In this document: positions 46,416 through 57,499 of the stretch, one piece after another | Numbering within the stretch: the stretch's first letter is position 1 | Layout: each line of letters begins with the position of its first letter | Origin: Zygaena filipendulae | Lineage: Eukaryota > Arthropoda > Insecta > Lepidoptera > Zygaenidae | NCBI GenBank assembly: GCA_907165275.2 | Contig: OU015653.1 | Location: 1,828,001 to 1,892,000 of the forward strand | DNA length: 64,000 bases | Reading direction: 5' to 3' | Position numbers and translations under genes: made by a program | Notes under the pieces: generated by a model | Seen by the model: the letters and a program-made list of their open reading frames with translations, nothing else | Database searches by the model: none | Told to the model about the DNA's origin: nothing

Positions 46416-47654
46416 CATAGTCATTTTGTACGAATACGAAAAAAAGTTTTTACATCTGTGATGATAAAAATATTTATTAAACACGTACGTTGTAACTTTT
46501 TTTATGTGTCGCTCTCATGACAAAATCTGTTCAGTTTAATTTCTTTTTATAGTAAAGATATGACAATTTGTCGGTTTGTTTAAACGCGCATCAGGAAAAC
46601 CTCAGGCGGATTACGTAGAATGACACTTGGAATATATTAAGTTGTTTACTATATACTGGCAACATTTAGAATAGGTACCTACTTTGGTATCAATATAGTT
46701 CGAAAAACAATAGTTCGAGGGATTAACTAAGTCTTTACCGAGGTAAACACTATGCTTTTCATTACGAATACATACAAGGATAGTAAAAAAAAAATATGAA
46801 TTAGCTAAAGGAAAAATTAGTGAATTTTATTTTAATTAATGCTTAACTTTATGTTATTTCAATTTAACATCAAGCTGTAATTGAGTGGCTGTACCTATAG
46901 AAAATTGGAACATGGTTCTATAGAAATGTGAAAATAGAACTAGTTTTTTTTTTATAATAATTTGACAGCTGCATGTCAGTTGAAAAGGATTCTTCCTTTA
47001 GGGCTGAAAAGTTTATTACTTTTAATACTTTTAACCCGCTCCTCAGGTAACTTCATACCTACTTTTGGAGTAGGTATGAGTTATGAAAAAAATATTTAAA
47101 AAACATAACATAATTAAAATTATTAAATAATCATAATTATAATTGAAATATTCAAGAATTTATCCGTTCGGTCAGTAGTAACCCTATGAGCCAGGAAAGA
47201 GTTCAACAAAAATTAATGTTAGGTACCGGCCATTTTATTATTCATACAAAACGGGGCACTTAATTCGGCTTACTTAAACTAATTTCACATGTTCAAGTAT
47301 TACTAATGTACGTATACCCGTAGGATTTGTACGTACACGAAAATTATACCGAAGCTAAAATTTATGTTAATTTTATCTTTTACGACTTCAGGGTTGCCAC
47401 CACCTACCTAACACGTGAACTGCTGGTGTTAAAAAAAATTTACGGCGTACGTGCAAACATAAATCTGTCAATTAAACAGGTATCTCCAACTGCGGTGGAG
47501 TTTACATAAATCTTATGTACTTATTTAAAATGAAAAAAAATTATAATTAACCTTTGAAATAGGAAACTGGAACGGTATTCCTGTAAAAAACCTGTGAACT
47601 GAATATAAAAATTTGGGAAATATAGTAAAAATAATGCTTTGAAGTTATCGTTAC

Positions 47655-47760
47655 CCTAAATTCTTGAGAATGTGAGCTTATTTGTTTGTTTGTCTGTTAA
47701 GCTTTCACGCCTTAATTCAACTCAACCGATCATCATTGAAATTTTGCATTAACCTTTGCA
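47655..47760 (+). mobile_element. Helitron-like fragment
   Basis: TTAAGCTTTCACGCCTTAA and CGATCATCATTGAAATTTTG blocks only. Confidence 0.45.
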
Positions 47761-48047
47761 TTATTTTAAGTTGTATGCTCCTTTGAATATATATCAGGAT
47801 TATCTACAGAACTTGGCACCTATTTAGATATCAATTCTTTTATCGGCGAAGTCGACAACTAAGCATAAGTTTAATACTGACTTTAGCTTCCACTTTCACA
47901 TTTATGTTTTTGATGGGATCAAATAAATTACACAAAGCAACCTGGTCCTAAACTAAATAGAGTACAATGTACAATAAGGTAAACTGGTATAATACAAAAA
48001 AGTACTATACTCGGCTGTACCGTATTACTTATTACATACTAAAACTA

Positions 48048-48120
48048 ATGTGGGGATCGAACCCACGGTAGGGACTTGCCCCCTTAGTCAAATTGACAAT
48101 CTAAAATCGTTAACGCATAG
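48048..48120 (-). repeat. tRNA-like (SINE head) remnant
   Basis: The minus strand shows CCGTGGGTTCGATCCCCAC, a good B box with T-arm pairing, but no full cloverleaf. Confidence 0.4.
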
Positions 48121-48589
48121 AAAACTAAGGAAAGAATCGTGGTGACGCAGAACCAGACTTCTGATTGGACGATTGTATGTGATCACGTGGCACTGTCAAT
48201 ATTAAAAAAGCATGTTTTACCTACGTAGGTAGCTACCCCAAAAGTTAAACTTGATCCTGAACCAGTTAGATACGATATCTTTGAATTTGTTGTTTGCTAA
48301 TATTTTTATTTCAACGCGCCTAAAAAGTAATGGGTATTTGATACCCTTTAGAGTTAGCACCCTTTCTTGCTTATCAGTATATAAAGGTAAATAAGTGTAC
48401 TGTTTACTGTTTTTTTCTTTGAAAAGCGATTTCGTGAAGATGTGATTCAATACCTATACAATATATCCTGAGGTAAATACAAGTATGGGTGAGGTAAATA
48501 AGAAAATAGTCACGATTTCTTTTGTGACAAAAAATATGACGTCTTGTCGGTTTAATATTTTTCTTTTGTCAGTATTCGCTCTAGTGCAA

Positions 48590-48960
48590 AGTGCGACGTT
48601 GAATAATAACCACAGAGCAGAAAATAATAGATAGAAAGAATATCAACTTATAGTTTACTCGTAGTAAGAAAACAGATGAAAACCAGCGTCGCCGGGTGAT
48701 TTTCGCACACAAAACTAAATCACGCACTAAAACATTAATTAACGTAAAAAAATGTATTAAACGCTTTATGGTTATGTTTTTACTTAGTTACTGTTCTAAA
48801 ACTTCACAGTTTTGGAAATATTGTGGTAAATATACTTGGTATATTGCAGCAAAAGAAGTTTTGGGCAAGTAAGAGCATTTGCTCTAACTTCTTTTGCAAC
48901 GGTGGCGCGCCTGCCCCGCTACATGTCCTCTCTAGTTAATTTATTTGCTCGGTTATAATA
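48590..48960 (-). repeat. Dispersed repeat family R3, copy 2 (reverse)
   Basis: GTCGCCGGGTGATTTTCGCA, GGTTATGTTTTTACTTAGT and ACTTCACAGTTTTGGAAATA are the reverse of 55720-56090. Confidence 0.75.
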
Positions 48961-48989
48961 ACACAAATAAATAATAAATTGGGTATTCT

Positions 48990-49305
48990 CCAGGGTATGC
49001 AAATCAAAATTCTGATTAGTCCGTCAGAAAATAAAAAAATAATAGACACGTATTTTTTGCTTTTTCAAATTAATGAAAATAAACATAGGTAAAGCGCATT
49101 AAAGTTTAGGGTGGGGGACTCGTGACGTCAATATTCAGTATAAGCCCCATACAAACTGCACCAAGTAGTGACGTGACGTCGCGCGAAAGTTCAACTCAAT
49201 GTATCGCTGTTATTTGTTGATTGCGTAAAAAAAAAAATACATGTCCAATATTTTTTACTAATCTACACGATGGACTAAAAAAAAAATTGTCAAGTAGTCA
49301 ATTAG
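48990..49305 (-). mobile_element. CRE-bearing MITE family, copy 4 (reverse)
   Basis: Reverse orientation: TTAGTCCGTCAGAAAATAAA first, then TGACGTCA, and AATCTACACGATGGACTA at the other end. Confidence 0.75.
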
Positions 49306-49644
49306 GTACATGATAATAAGGGACGTTAGTATTAATATTAAGCCCTCAAATATACGGTTACGGAAGGCGTGCGTTACACCTACAAAAGGGTAAAATAATC
49401 GTACCCTATACCGGGTGAATAGTAACTTAAATATGCAATGTTTTTTGAAGAGATTTGATCCTTAAGATTTATACTATCGATTCGTGATATAAAATTACAG
49501 GATGTAATTTTTTTTTTATTCCAGTCGGTTCAATTTCCGGCTGAGGCAAGCGAGTTAAAAAAAATCAGTAAACGCAATATTGCCTTTGGGTACCTTTTTC
49601 CCTTTAGGTAGTTCGTTTATTTTAACACATACGACTTTATATTA

Positions 49645-49775
49645 TAAAAAAAAGTCCTCCGCCTCGTCTGTCTGTCTGCATGTCTGTTCGCGATAAACTC
49701 AAAAACTACTGAACGGATTTTCAAGCAGTTTTCACCGATTGATCTATAGAGTGATTCGTGTGCAAGATTTAGTAC
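49645..49775 (+). mobile_element. Helitron-like fragment upstream of exon 5
   Basis: CCTCGTCTGTCTGTCTGCAT, ACTACTGAACGGATTTTCA and TTTTCACCGATTGATC; no 3' end. Confidence 0.45.
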
Positions 49776-49909
49776 TTATAAAATTCGTTAATGTTTTGTG
49801 TTTATTGAAAGTGTCGAAAAAGGTCACAAGTTTTATTCCCTTTTAGTATTGGTACGCTTAAAAATCCATATTCATAATTAAGTTTATTTTTCATCTCTTT
49901 CGCCACCAG

Positions 49910-50032
49910 GAGAATGACCAGAGGATGGAAACGAAGGTGAACGGAAACTACTGCATGCACACTGTCGACCTGGACTTCCGGCATTTCGTACGATCCACAC
50001 ACATCGACAAGAGTATAGACGCGAAACGCAAA
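49910..50032 (+). CDS. SKR: SKR-like receptor, exon 5 (intracellular loop 3)
   Basis: Forty-one codons between the acceptor CGCCACCAG (ending 49909) and GTGAGT at 50033. It encodes a hydrophilic, charged stretch starting ENDQRMETK and ending SIDAKRK. This is typical of the poorly conserved third cytoplasmic loop, and the terminal basic cluster runs directly into TM6 in the next exon. Entry and exit are both phase 0. Every usable AG near the start gives phase 0 or 2, never the phase 1 that exon 4 would need. Its identity rests mainly on position and frame continuity with exon 6. Confidence 0.8.
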
Positions 50033-50090
50033 GTGAGTTTTTTTTCAATCCTACTAAAATATAAGATGCATCGATTAGAATGTAGCTGTC

Positions 50091-50265
50091 CCTCGCGGTT
50101 TCACCCGCGGCAATTTCGGAGTTCCCGCGGGGATTCCAGGATAAAATATATAGATATAAACCTTCCTCATGAATCATTCTGTTTATTGGTGAAAACCGCA
50201 TGAAAAGCGCGAAAGCGTAACAGACAGACAGAGAGACAGAGTTACTTTCACATTTATAGTAGTAA
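50091..50265 (-). mobile_element. Helitron-like element within the 329-bp intron 5
   Basis: TGTAGCTGTCCCTCGCGG to CACATTTATAGTAGTA; it makes up more than half of the intron between exons 5 and 6. Confidence 0.7.
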
Positions 50266-50361
50266 CTAGTACGTAATTTAAAGCTCACTTTAGTACTTTG
50301 TTAAGTAGATTATATTCACAGACATTTGTGTTATACTATAATCATATTTCATTTGTTTCAG

Positions 50362-50433
50362 GTCATTAGAATGTTATTCGTCATCATACTGGAGTTTTTC
50401 GTGTGCTGGACGCCATTGCACGTAATCAATACG
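50362..50433 (+). CDS. SKR: SKR-like receptor, exon 6 (TM6)
   Basis: A short 24-codon exon between a TTTGTTTCAG acceptor and GTAAGA. With the end of exon 5 it reads AKRKVIRMLFVIILEF and then FVCWTPLHVINT, a textbook class A TM6 with the CWxP toggle-switch motif and the basic residues that contact G protein. Phase 0 at both ends. The preceding 329-bp intron contains one Helitron-like copy (50091-50265), which fills over half of it. Confidence 0.9.
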
Positions 50434-50945
50434 GTAAGACGTGACTCCAATTTCAATTTGTGGTTTAAGGGCTCCGCGGTTTCGACGCTGATTCTGCCAA
50501 TTTGAAAAGTCGTGGCAGAGAATTGATTAGTCGTGAAAAAGTTGTGCTCCGCTCGTGAAATTCTGTTATCAGCACGAAGCATCCATTTGCGTTTCAGTTT
50601 TGGTTCAAGTTAGTAGATAATGCCATTGTGGCGTTAGGTCCGCCTTTTGTAAAATGTTGTGCAATAAGCTCAAATAAATAAATGAACAAAACAATAAAAT
50701 GTTAACAGGCTACAAGAAAAACATTACTACTGTTTTTTACTCTCAGTCCTCGTCTTTCACATGAGGTAGGTACAGTTAGGAACATCATCGATCGAAATAG
50801 TCCTATGAATGCTAAATAAAAAAATATATATTTGATCCGTCACACTCAACTATTTATCCACCCATCGGAGCAAAAATAATAATTTCAAATAACAAAACAA
50901 GAAATGTGTTAGATATTTTGCTCTTACTCGTCCCTGTATATAGTT

Positions 50946-51152
50946 CTAGCTGTGTCCTAAGGTTTCATCAGCAGTAATTTCAGAGGTCCCGGGGTAATTC
51001 CGAGATAAAATATAGTCTATGTTACGTACGGGATAATATACATCAGGGATAATATAGCATTCTAATGGTGAAAGAATTTTTGAATAATGGGTCCAAAAGT
51101 TACAAACAAACAAAAAAAAAGCAAATCTTACTTCTTTATAATATCAGTATAG
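50946..51152 (-). mobile_element. Helitron-like element (reverse) in intron 6
   Basis: CTAGCTGTGTCCTAAGG to TTATAATATCAGTATAGA. It ends about 110 bp before the exon 7 acceptor. Confidence 0.65.
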
Positions 51153-51260
51153 ACAAAAGCGAAAGGTCACCAACACGAATTCACGAAAACTTTTTGATCA
51201 TTAGTAATAATTGGTATTATATGCTTTTTTCGCACTTAAAAGAACTGTGTTTGTCACCAG

Positions 51261-51433
51261 ATTTACCTGTTCTACCCAGACGAGCTGTACCAGTATATAG
51301 GCCCAAAGGGGGTAGTGTCTCTACAGCTGCTCGCCTACTGCTCTTCGTGCTGCAACCCAATCACCTATTGCTTTATGAACCGCAAATTCAGACAGGCCTT
51401 TATCGGCTTGATTAAGACTTGCAAGTTTTTCGG
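51261..51433 (+). CDS. SKR: SKR-like receptor, exon 7 (third extracellular loop, TM7, helix 8)
   Basis: The acceptor TTTGTCACCAG ends at 51260. The exon reads IYLFYPDELYQYIGPKG in the third extracellular loop, then SLQLLAYCSSCCNPITY in TM7 with NPxxY, and CFMNRKFRQAF in helix 8. The Cys residues in KTCKFF are plausible palmitoylation sites. The donor GTAAGC at 51434 leaves phase 2 (GG of a glycine codon). This exon is the clearest marker of the CCK/sulfakinin receptor family in the window. Confidence 0.92.
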
Positions 51434-51828
51434 GTAAGCTGTTCTTTTCTTGTTCTCTTTTTTTTCTTCTTTCATGAAAGCAACCACAAATAGACAAATA
51501 GGCATATCTTTATTTGGCATCACAGAAACACTTAAATATAAAAATAAGCAACAAAATTCTACAGTTTACAGGTTTTTAGCGGAGCCCATATAGGGTCCTG
51601 TTTTCCCAGGACTTGTCCTAATTTTTGGGGTGCGGTCCTGACTGTTTAAGTCGTGTCCTAGGTTTTTAGAGCGTCCTGGTTTTAAAATGACTGCCTCCAA
51701 TCCTACATTTTATCGATGGGCCCGGTATAATTTAACTGAAGAGTGAAGATACTTTCATAAATAATTTGAACTGCTATTATTTGTGTTTCATTTACTCTGT
51801 TTCCGTTGCGTAAATATCATAATATTAC

Positions 51829-52070
51829 TATAAATAAAATGCTTTGTCCTGAACGACTGATTGACGGATCAATGCACAGCCTAAACTGCTGATCGTAGAG
51901 ACCTGAAACTTGGAGGGTGCAGTGTTCTTTGTATGACGTAGGCAACCGATAAGGAAGGGATTTTTTAAAATTCAACCCCTAAGGGGGTGAAAAGGGGTTG
52001 TAAAGTTTGTATGGAACAATTCCACGGGAACTCCGAAATTATCATGGGTGAAACCGCGCGGGACAGCTAG
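51829..52070 (+). mobile_element. Helitron-like element, family C, nested in another repeat
   Basis: From ATAAAATGCTTTGTCCTGAA to ACAGCTAG at 52070. Flanking sequence (51590-51830 and 52080-52200) shares TCCTGGT-type motifs, as if one older element was split. Confidence 0.7.
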
Positions 52071-52918
52071 TATTACTATAAATTAACTACTAGGTACTCT
52101 AACCTTATTCTCTTTTGCATCCGTTTTTAATCCGTAGTGTCCTGGTATTTCCACCTTGTTATCCTGGTTTTCTATATTTAGGGATGGCAACCCTACCATA
52201 CGGTTATTTACAGTTATATTAATACTTAATACGTAAACATTTAATAATACAAAAAGTTTTATTAATACCTAGATTCTAGAAAGAAGTTGTTTTTGCGCGC
52301 TCGTTAAGTTTCGAAAGGGAACACAGCGATCACAAAGAGAAAACTGACAGAAATTCTTTCTTACATTCAAAGTTTAATATTGCATTGAGATTTGAAATTT
52401 ATTTTTATTTTATTTTTATTTTTTTATTTATTTTTATTTTGACTGTAACTTGACTTTTTGACTTTTGATTATTTCGTATTTTTTGGACATTTATTATTAT
52501 TAATATTAATATAATGTTTGTTTCTAATTTTATCGTTACTTTTTAAAAGTGTCGTTATGTTGTATAACTTTAATCATTTTTATTTTTTAGTATTTGAAAT
52601 TAAGTTTGGTTTATTAAGGATATTAATATCAATGTTTTTTTTTTTATAATTTATTATTATTATTATTTTTTACTTGTTAATATTATATGCAATTTGTAAA
52701 CATGTATATTTGACATTCGTAAGTGCTGTAAACAGGCCTAAATCGAAAAATAAATGATCTTGAACTTGAAATAAAGGCATTCTAATTTGATATTGGGGCT
52801 TTTATTTTAAGCAAAGTAACAATAGGTACGTGCCTATTTCAGGGTTGCCATTTGGTAATTCAACCCTTATAGCGATAAGGGTGAAACCGCGACCAACATA
52901 GATACCATTTATATTATA

Positions 52919-53124
52919 CTAGCTATGCCCAGCGGTTTTACCCACGGTAATTTCGGAGCTCCCGTGAGGATTCCAGGATACAAAGTACTTACCCTATGTT
53001 CTTCTCCGTACCTTTGACAACGTGTATTCAAAATTTCATAATGATCGGTTGAGCGCTTAAGGCGTGAAAGCGTAACAGACAGACAGACAGACAAAGAGAT
53101 AGAGTTACTTTCGCATATATAATA
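52919..53124 (-). mobile_element. Helitron-like element, first of a tandem pair
   Basis: CTAGCTATGCCCAGCGG; its distal end (CGCATATATAATA) abuts the next copy's CTAG. Confidence 0.75.
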
Positions 53125-53311
53125 CTAGCTGTGCCCTGCGGTTTCACCCGCGGTAATTTCGGAGTTCCCGGAGGAATTCCGAGATGAAAGTAACTTATGT
53201 ACTCTGTACCCCTGAGAACGTGCATGCCAAATTTCATCCAAATCCGTTGCCGTTTTTGCGTGCTTGAGTAACAAACATCCACACTTTCACATTTATAATA
53301 TTGTAGTAGGA
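53125..53311 (-). mobile_element. Helitron-like element, second of a tandem pair
   Basis: CTAGCTGTGCCCTGCGG to ATAATATTGTAGTAGGA, in the same orientation as its neighbour with no spacer. Confidence 0.75.
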
Positions 53312-53707
53312 TATATGTATATAGTACCTATATATTATAAATGAAGATGTAAGCTCGTTGACACTCCTGCGGTCCCTTGTTTGAAAGGGGTAGGTTTTTC
53401 GGCCGTTTACGGTTTTTAATTAAATTCCGATTGAAATTTATATGAAATGTTAAGCACTGTTCACATAGAAGGAATGCCTTTGCACAACTATCGAGTACTC
53501 TACACTACTTATACTAGCTTTGAGCCAAGCTACCTTTGACGCGGTGTGGGAAATTAAATTTAAATTTAATATAAATATTACGCACGTGATCACAGAATTA
53601 ACTCTATATAAGGTCGTACCTACCTATTAGGGTCAAAACACCTATGTACCTAGCTATATCTGCGATAGGATGTCAATGAAAATTTGAAAGTCATGTGTAG
53701 TAGTAAT

Positions 53708-54035
53708 GGGCATGTTGACTAATTTTTATTTTTTAGTCCGTCTTGTAGATTATTTAAAAATATTGGACACGTATTTTTTCTTTTTTTACGTAATCAAAAA
53801 ATAACGGCGATATATTGAGTTGAAATTTCGCGTGACGTCACTATTCTGACAGTTTGTATGACTGTTTTGCGGTTAGTGACGTCACGACCACCTCATCCTA
53901 AACTTTAATGCGCTTTATCTCTGAATATTTTAATTTATTTAAAAAAGCAAAAAATACGTGTCTATTGTTTTTTTTATTTTCTAACTGACGGACTAATTAG
54001 AATTTTGATTTTCAAAAGTAGTCCACATCCCTATT
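53708..54035 (+). mobile_element. CRE-bearing MITE family, copy 5
   Basis: GGGCATGTTGACTA at the start and TAGTCCACATCCC at the end form the terminal inverted repeat; two perfect TGACGTCA sites. Confidence 0.8.
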
Positions 54036-54701
54036 CCTGAGGGGAACTCCGAAATTAACGTGGGTGAAACCGCGGGAACAGCTAGTATTACATAATTGAA
54101 TTCAGGAAATAAAATAAAAAAAAAATAGTACCTAACTACAACATATTTACCTAATTGGCCAATTTCAATTTTAATTGATTGTTTTAGTTTGTGTTTGAAA
54201 GGCCGTAGGTACCTAAGAGAATATTTGATAGAATTATAGTTAATTGTTCAACTTTGAACACCCGAACTTTCAATTGTTATATCAAACTCATTCAAATCTG
54301 AAGTAACTATTCGCATTTAGCAACATAAAGTAAGACGTGGAAGAAAAATATTTAATTAATCATAGCTTAACTGCTTTTCGCTCACTTTTTCTCTGATTGC
54401 GATGCTTATCTGGCTGTTACGGATTAAAGAGGCTGTCTGGGTTCATTGCTTGGTGCGTTCATTACACTAAATGACATAAAAGAAGTTGCCAAGATCGACA
54501 AGAACTACATTTATCCTTTTTGTATAATGACGTGACGTTGATTTCTTAATCTGAGACATTAATTTCACGAAAATTCCAAGATAAAGAGTAGGTGCTAGGT
54601 ACCCTATGTCTGTACCCTGTACCTTGCCAAATTTCGTGATCAGTTGAGTCCAAAGCTTGAAAGTGATATAGATAAAAATACTCACATTTACATTTAGTAC
54701 A

Positions 54702-55001
54702 CTAGTCGTTCCTCGCGGTTTTACCCGCTTTAACTTCGGAATTCCCGCAGGAATTCTGGGATAAAACTATCCTAGATATCCTTTTCTTCACCTCTGACAA
54801 CGTGTAGGCAAGTGTAGGCCTAGTATGCTTAAGTTAATGAAAATTAAATTCTGCGATAATTGGAGTTCCCGCAGGGAATTTCGGAGTAAAAAGTACCCTA
54901 TGTCCTTTTCTGCACCCTTGACAACGTGCATGCATTTCATGATAATCGGTTAAGCGATTAGGGCGTGACATTAACTTTCGCATTTACAATATTAGTAGGG
55001 A
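54702..55001 (-). mobile_element. Helitron-like composite
   Basis: CTAGTCGTTCCTCGCGG start, a second hairpin-like block near 54860, and ACAATATTAGTAGGGA end. Confidence 0.65.
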
Positions 55002-55040
55002 TAACACTAAGGATAACGTGAAACTTTAGCTTTGTTAAAA

Positions 55041-55230
55041 TCCTTACTATTTATAAATGCGAATGTTTGTTTTTTTTGTTTATTTGTTACGCTTTCACGC
55101 CTCAACAGCTCAACTATTTATTTTGCACACCCGTTGTCAGGGGTACAGAGAAGGACATCAGGTAGTTTTTGTCCCGAAATTCCCGCGGGAACTCCGAAAT
55201 TAACACGTGTGAAATCGCGGGAATAGCTAG
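55041..55230 (+). mobile_element. Helitron-like element
   Basis: TCCTTACTATTTATAAATGC to ATAGCTAG, complete. Confidence 0.75.
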
Positions 55231-55719
55231 TTATAAAAATATTTTTTTTTTTATTAAATCAAATCTCGAATTTCTGTAAGGCAGAGACTTTGATCAGAAT
55301 TTCAAATACGCATATTTTCAGTTAACCGACAGACTGGACTGACAAATGGTTCGGAAGTCTTTCCTTTTTGCTAGAAACTTTATAAGAATGTCTTTGAAAT
55401 CCTGGGTGATGTGGTAGGCTGTCTTATTACACCTATTTTCTGGTCCCCTGGCACCAGATCCAAATCGTTTCAGCATACGCAGGGCAATTTGTTGCTATCA
55501 TATTTCAGTTTCAATCAAAAACATGGTGGTTTTGCGACATCTACAATTCTAGAAATTAACCAAAATAAACATACTTTAAAAGTTGAAACTGTCTAAACAT
55601 GATTAATTAATCACAAAATTGCAATTTTTTCCGATTGAAACTGAAATATGATAGCAACAAAAGTAACATAATTTCCCTGCTGGTTACGACTTCTACGTCA
55701 TTTTACTACACGTGTGATC

Positions 55720-56090
55720 ACAGAGCAAATAAATTAAGTAGAGAGGACATATGTAGGTGAGCCACGCTTGCCCTGCCGCTATCGTTGCAAAGGAAATTAG
55801 AGCTCTAACTTGCCCAAAAGAACAAGAACTTGAGAAAAAGAACTTGCTGCCATCTTAAGTATATTTACCACAATATCCCCAAAACTGTGAATTTTGAAAA
55901 GTTCAGTGACTAAGTAAAAACATAACCATGAAGCGTTTAATACATTTCTTTACGTTAATGAATGTTTTTGTGCATAATGAATAGTTTTGTGTGCGAAAAT
56001 CACCCGGCGACACTGGTTTTCATCCGTTTTCATACTAAACTAAGTTGATGTCCATTGTATCTGTTATTTTTTGTTCTATTGTGTGATTAA
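55720..56090 (+). repeat. Dispersed repeat family R3, copy 3, next to exon 8
   Basis: CCCAAAACTGTGAATTTTGA, AAAACATAACCATGAAGCG and CGAAAATCACCCGGCGACAC; it ends about 30 bp before the exon 8 acceptor. Confidence 0.75.
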
Positions 56091-56119
56091 AGACGAGTAA
56101 TTTATGTTTTTTTGCACAG

Positions 56120-56226
56120 AGGTTGTTTTACTGAAAAATCTTCCGGCGATAAACTGGCGACACCTCCACCCTCGAGCCAGGATGCGACCGCCTGCGTGAT
56201 AAGAGGCAGCCACACTGGACGCACAG
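56120..56226 (+). CDS. SKR: SKR-like receptor, exon 8 (cytoplasmic tail, possibly terminal)
   Basis: The acceptor TTTGCACAG ends at 56119. The split glycine codon GG+A restores the frame after exon 7: GGCFTEKSSGDKLA, then a Pro/Ser-rich stretch and ACVIRGSHTGRT. The tail is rich in Ser/Thr, as expected for a phosphorylated receptor tail. The donor GTCTGT at 56227 is weak. If it is not used, reading continues GLS to a stop at 56235-56237, making this the last exon. If it is used, the exit phase is 1. A 370-bp dispersed repeat (55720-56090) ends about 30 bp upstream. Confidence 0.75.
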
Positions 56227-56470
56227 GTCTGTCGTAATAACTTACTTTAATGTGACATTATAAGGTTAGATGAGGAACGTATTGAACGTATTGTTGCATA
56301 CATTATTCGATTCTCGTCTTAAATTATAATATAAAAAAAAGAAAAAGAAAAAGGTCCTTTTATGATGTAAAAAAACGTGGAGTCTTTATAAGAATTGGGC
56401 GCGTAGGTTGCTAACCTTTTACCTACCTTGCATTCAACGCCCCTTTGTATTGTTACTGACACGTGACAAC

Positions 56471-56663
56471 TCATATTATAAATGTGAAAGTGTGGATGTT
56501 TGGATGTTTGTTACTCAATCACGCAAAAATGGCTTAACGGATTTGGATGAAATTTGGCATGCACGTTTTCAGGGGTACATAGAAGGACATAGGGTAATTT
56601 TTATCCTGGAATTCCAGCGGCAACTCTGAAATTACCGCGGGTGAAACCGCGGGACACAGCTAG
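56471..56663 (+). mobile_element. Full-length Helitron-like element
   Basis: TCATATTATAAATGTGAAAG to ACAGCTAG, with the terminal CCGCGG hairpin. It lies in the intron after exon 8. Confidence 0.8.
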
Positions 56664-57058
56664 TATATCATAAATGTCATTCACCTGCCTATACCCACGT
56701 TTTCTATTTAATATTTTCCTCGTGATTTATGAGTATTTTTTATTCATCCAAATATATTTTTATTAGTTACATGGAAGTATGAATATAAGTATGGATCCCT
56801 ATCATCAATATTCATGGCTACTGAAATACTATGCCTATTTTAATAGCCTTTTCAATGTGAACTAGCATTTTTTGTAAATAATTAATTTCGAATTTCCCGC
56901 GAAATTGTTCCATACAAACTTTGCAACCCCTTTTCATCCCCTTAGGGTTGGCAACCCTACCATACAGTTAAAATACAATTGAAAATAGACACTCGGTAGG
57001 ATTTATGTGGTGTGATGGTTTTTTGAATAGTGCTTTAATGTTACCCCTATATTTTAAA

Positions 57059-57277
57059 CTAGTTGTGCCCCGCGGTTTCACCCGCGTTAATTTCAGAGTT
57101 CCCGCGGGAACTCCGGGATAAAAAGTACCCTATGTGTTAATCTGATGTATAAGCTATATTATTGTAAAGTTTCATTTAAATCCATTCAGTAGTTTTTGCG
57201 TGAAAGAGTAACAAACATCCATCCATCCATCCATCCATACATTCTAACAAACTTTCGCGTTTATAATATTAGTAGGA
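57059..57277 (-). mobile_element. Helitron-like element, subfamily with (CATC)n
   Basis: Complete: CTAGTTGTGCCCCGCGG to TTATAATATTAGTAGGA. It is nearly the same over the shared interior as 27069-27299, so of recent activity. Confidence 0.8.
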
Positions 57278-57290
57278 TAACAATAGTTAT

Positions 57291-57495
57291 TCTATACATA
57301 TAAAATGCTTTGTCCTGAATGACTGACGGATCAACGCACAGCCTAAACCGCTAATCGTAGAGACCTGAAACTTGGAGGGTGTGTTCTTTGTGTGTCGTAG
57401 CCATCTGATAAGAAAGGATTTTTTGAATATTCCCTAAGGGAATGAAAAGGGGTTGCAATGTTTTTATGGAACAACTCCGCGGGAACTTTGAAATA
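57291..57495 (+). mobile_element. Helitron-like element, family C, 3'-truncated
   Basis: It starts TCTATACATATAAAATGC and breaks off after the GGGAACTTTGAAAT block, without hairpin or CTAG. It lies 14 bp after another Helitron copy. Confidence 0.65.
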
Positions 57496-57499
57496 AATA

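Noticed and set aside
48048..48120. Functional tRNA gene
   Set aside because: A good B box but no complete cloverleaf or clear A box.
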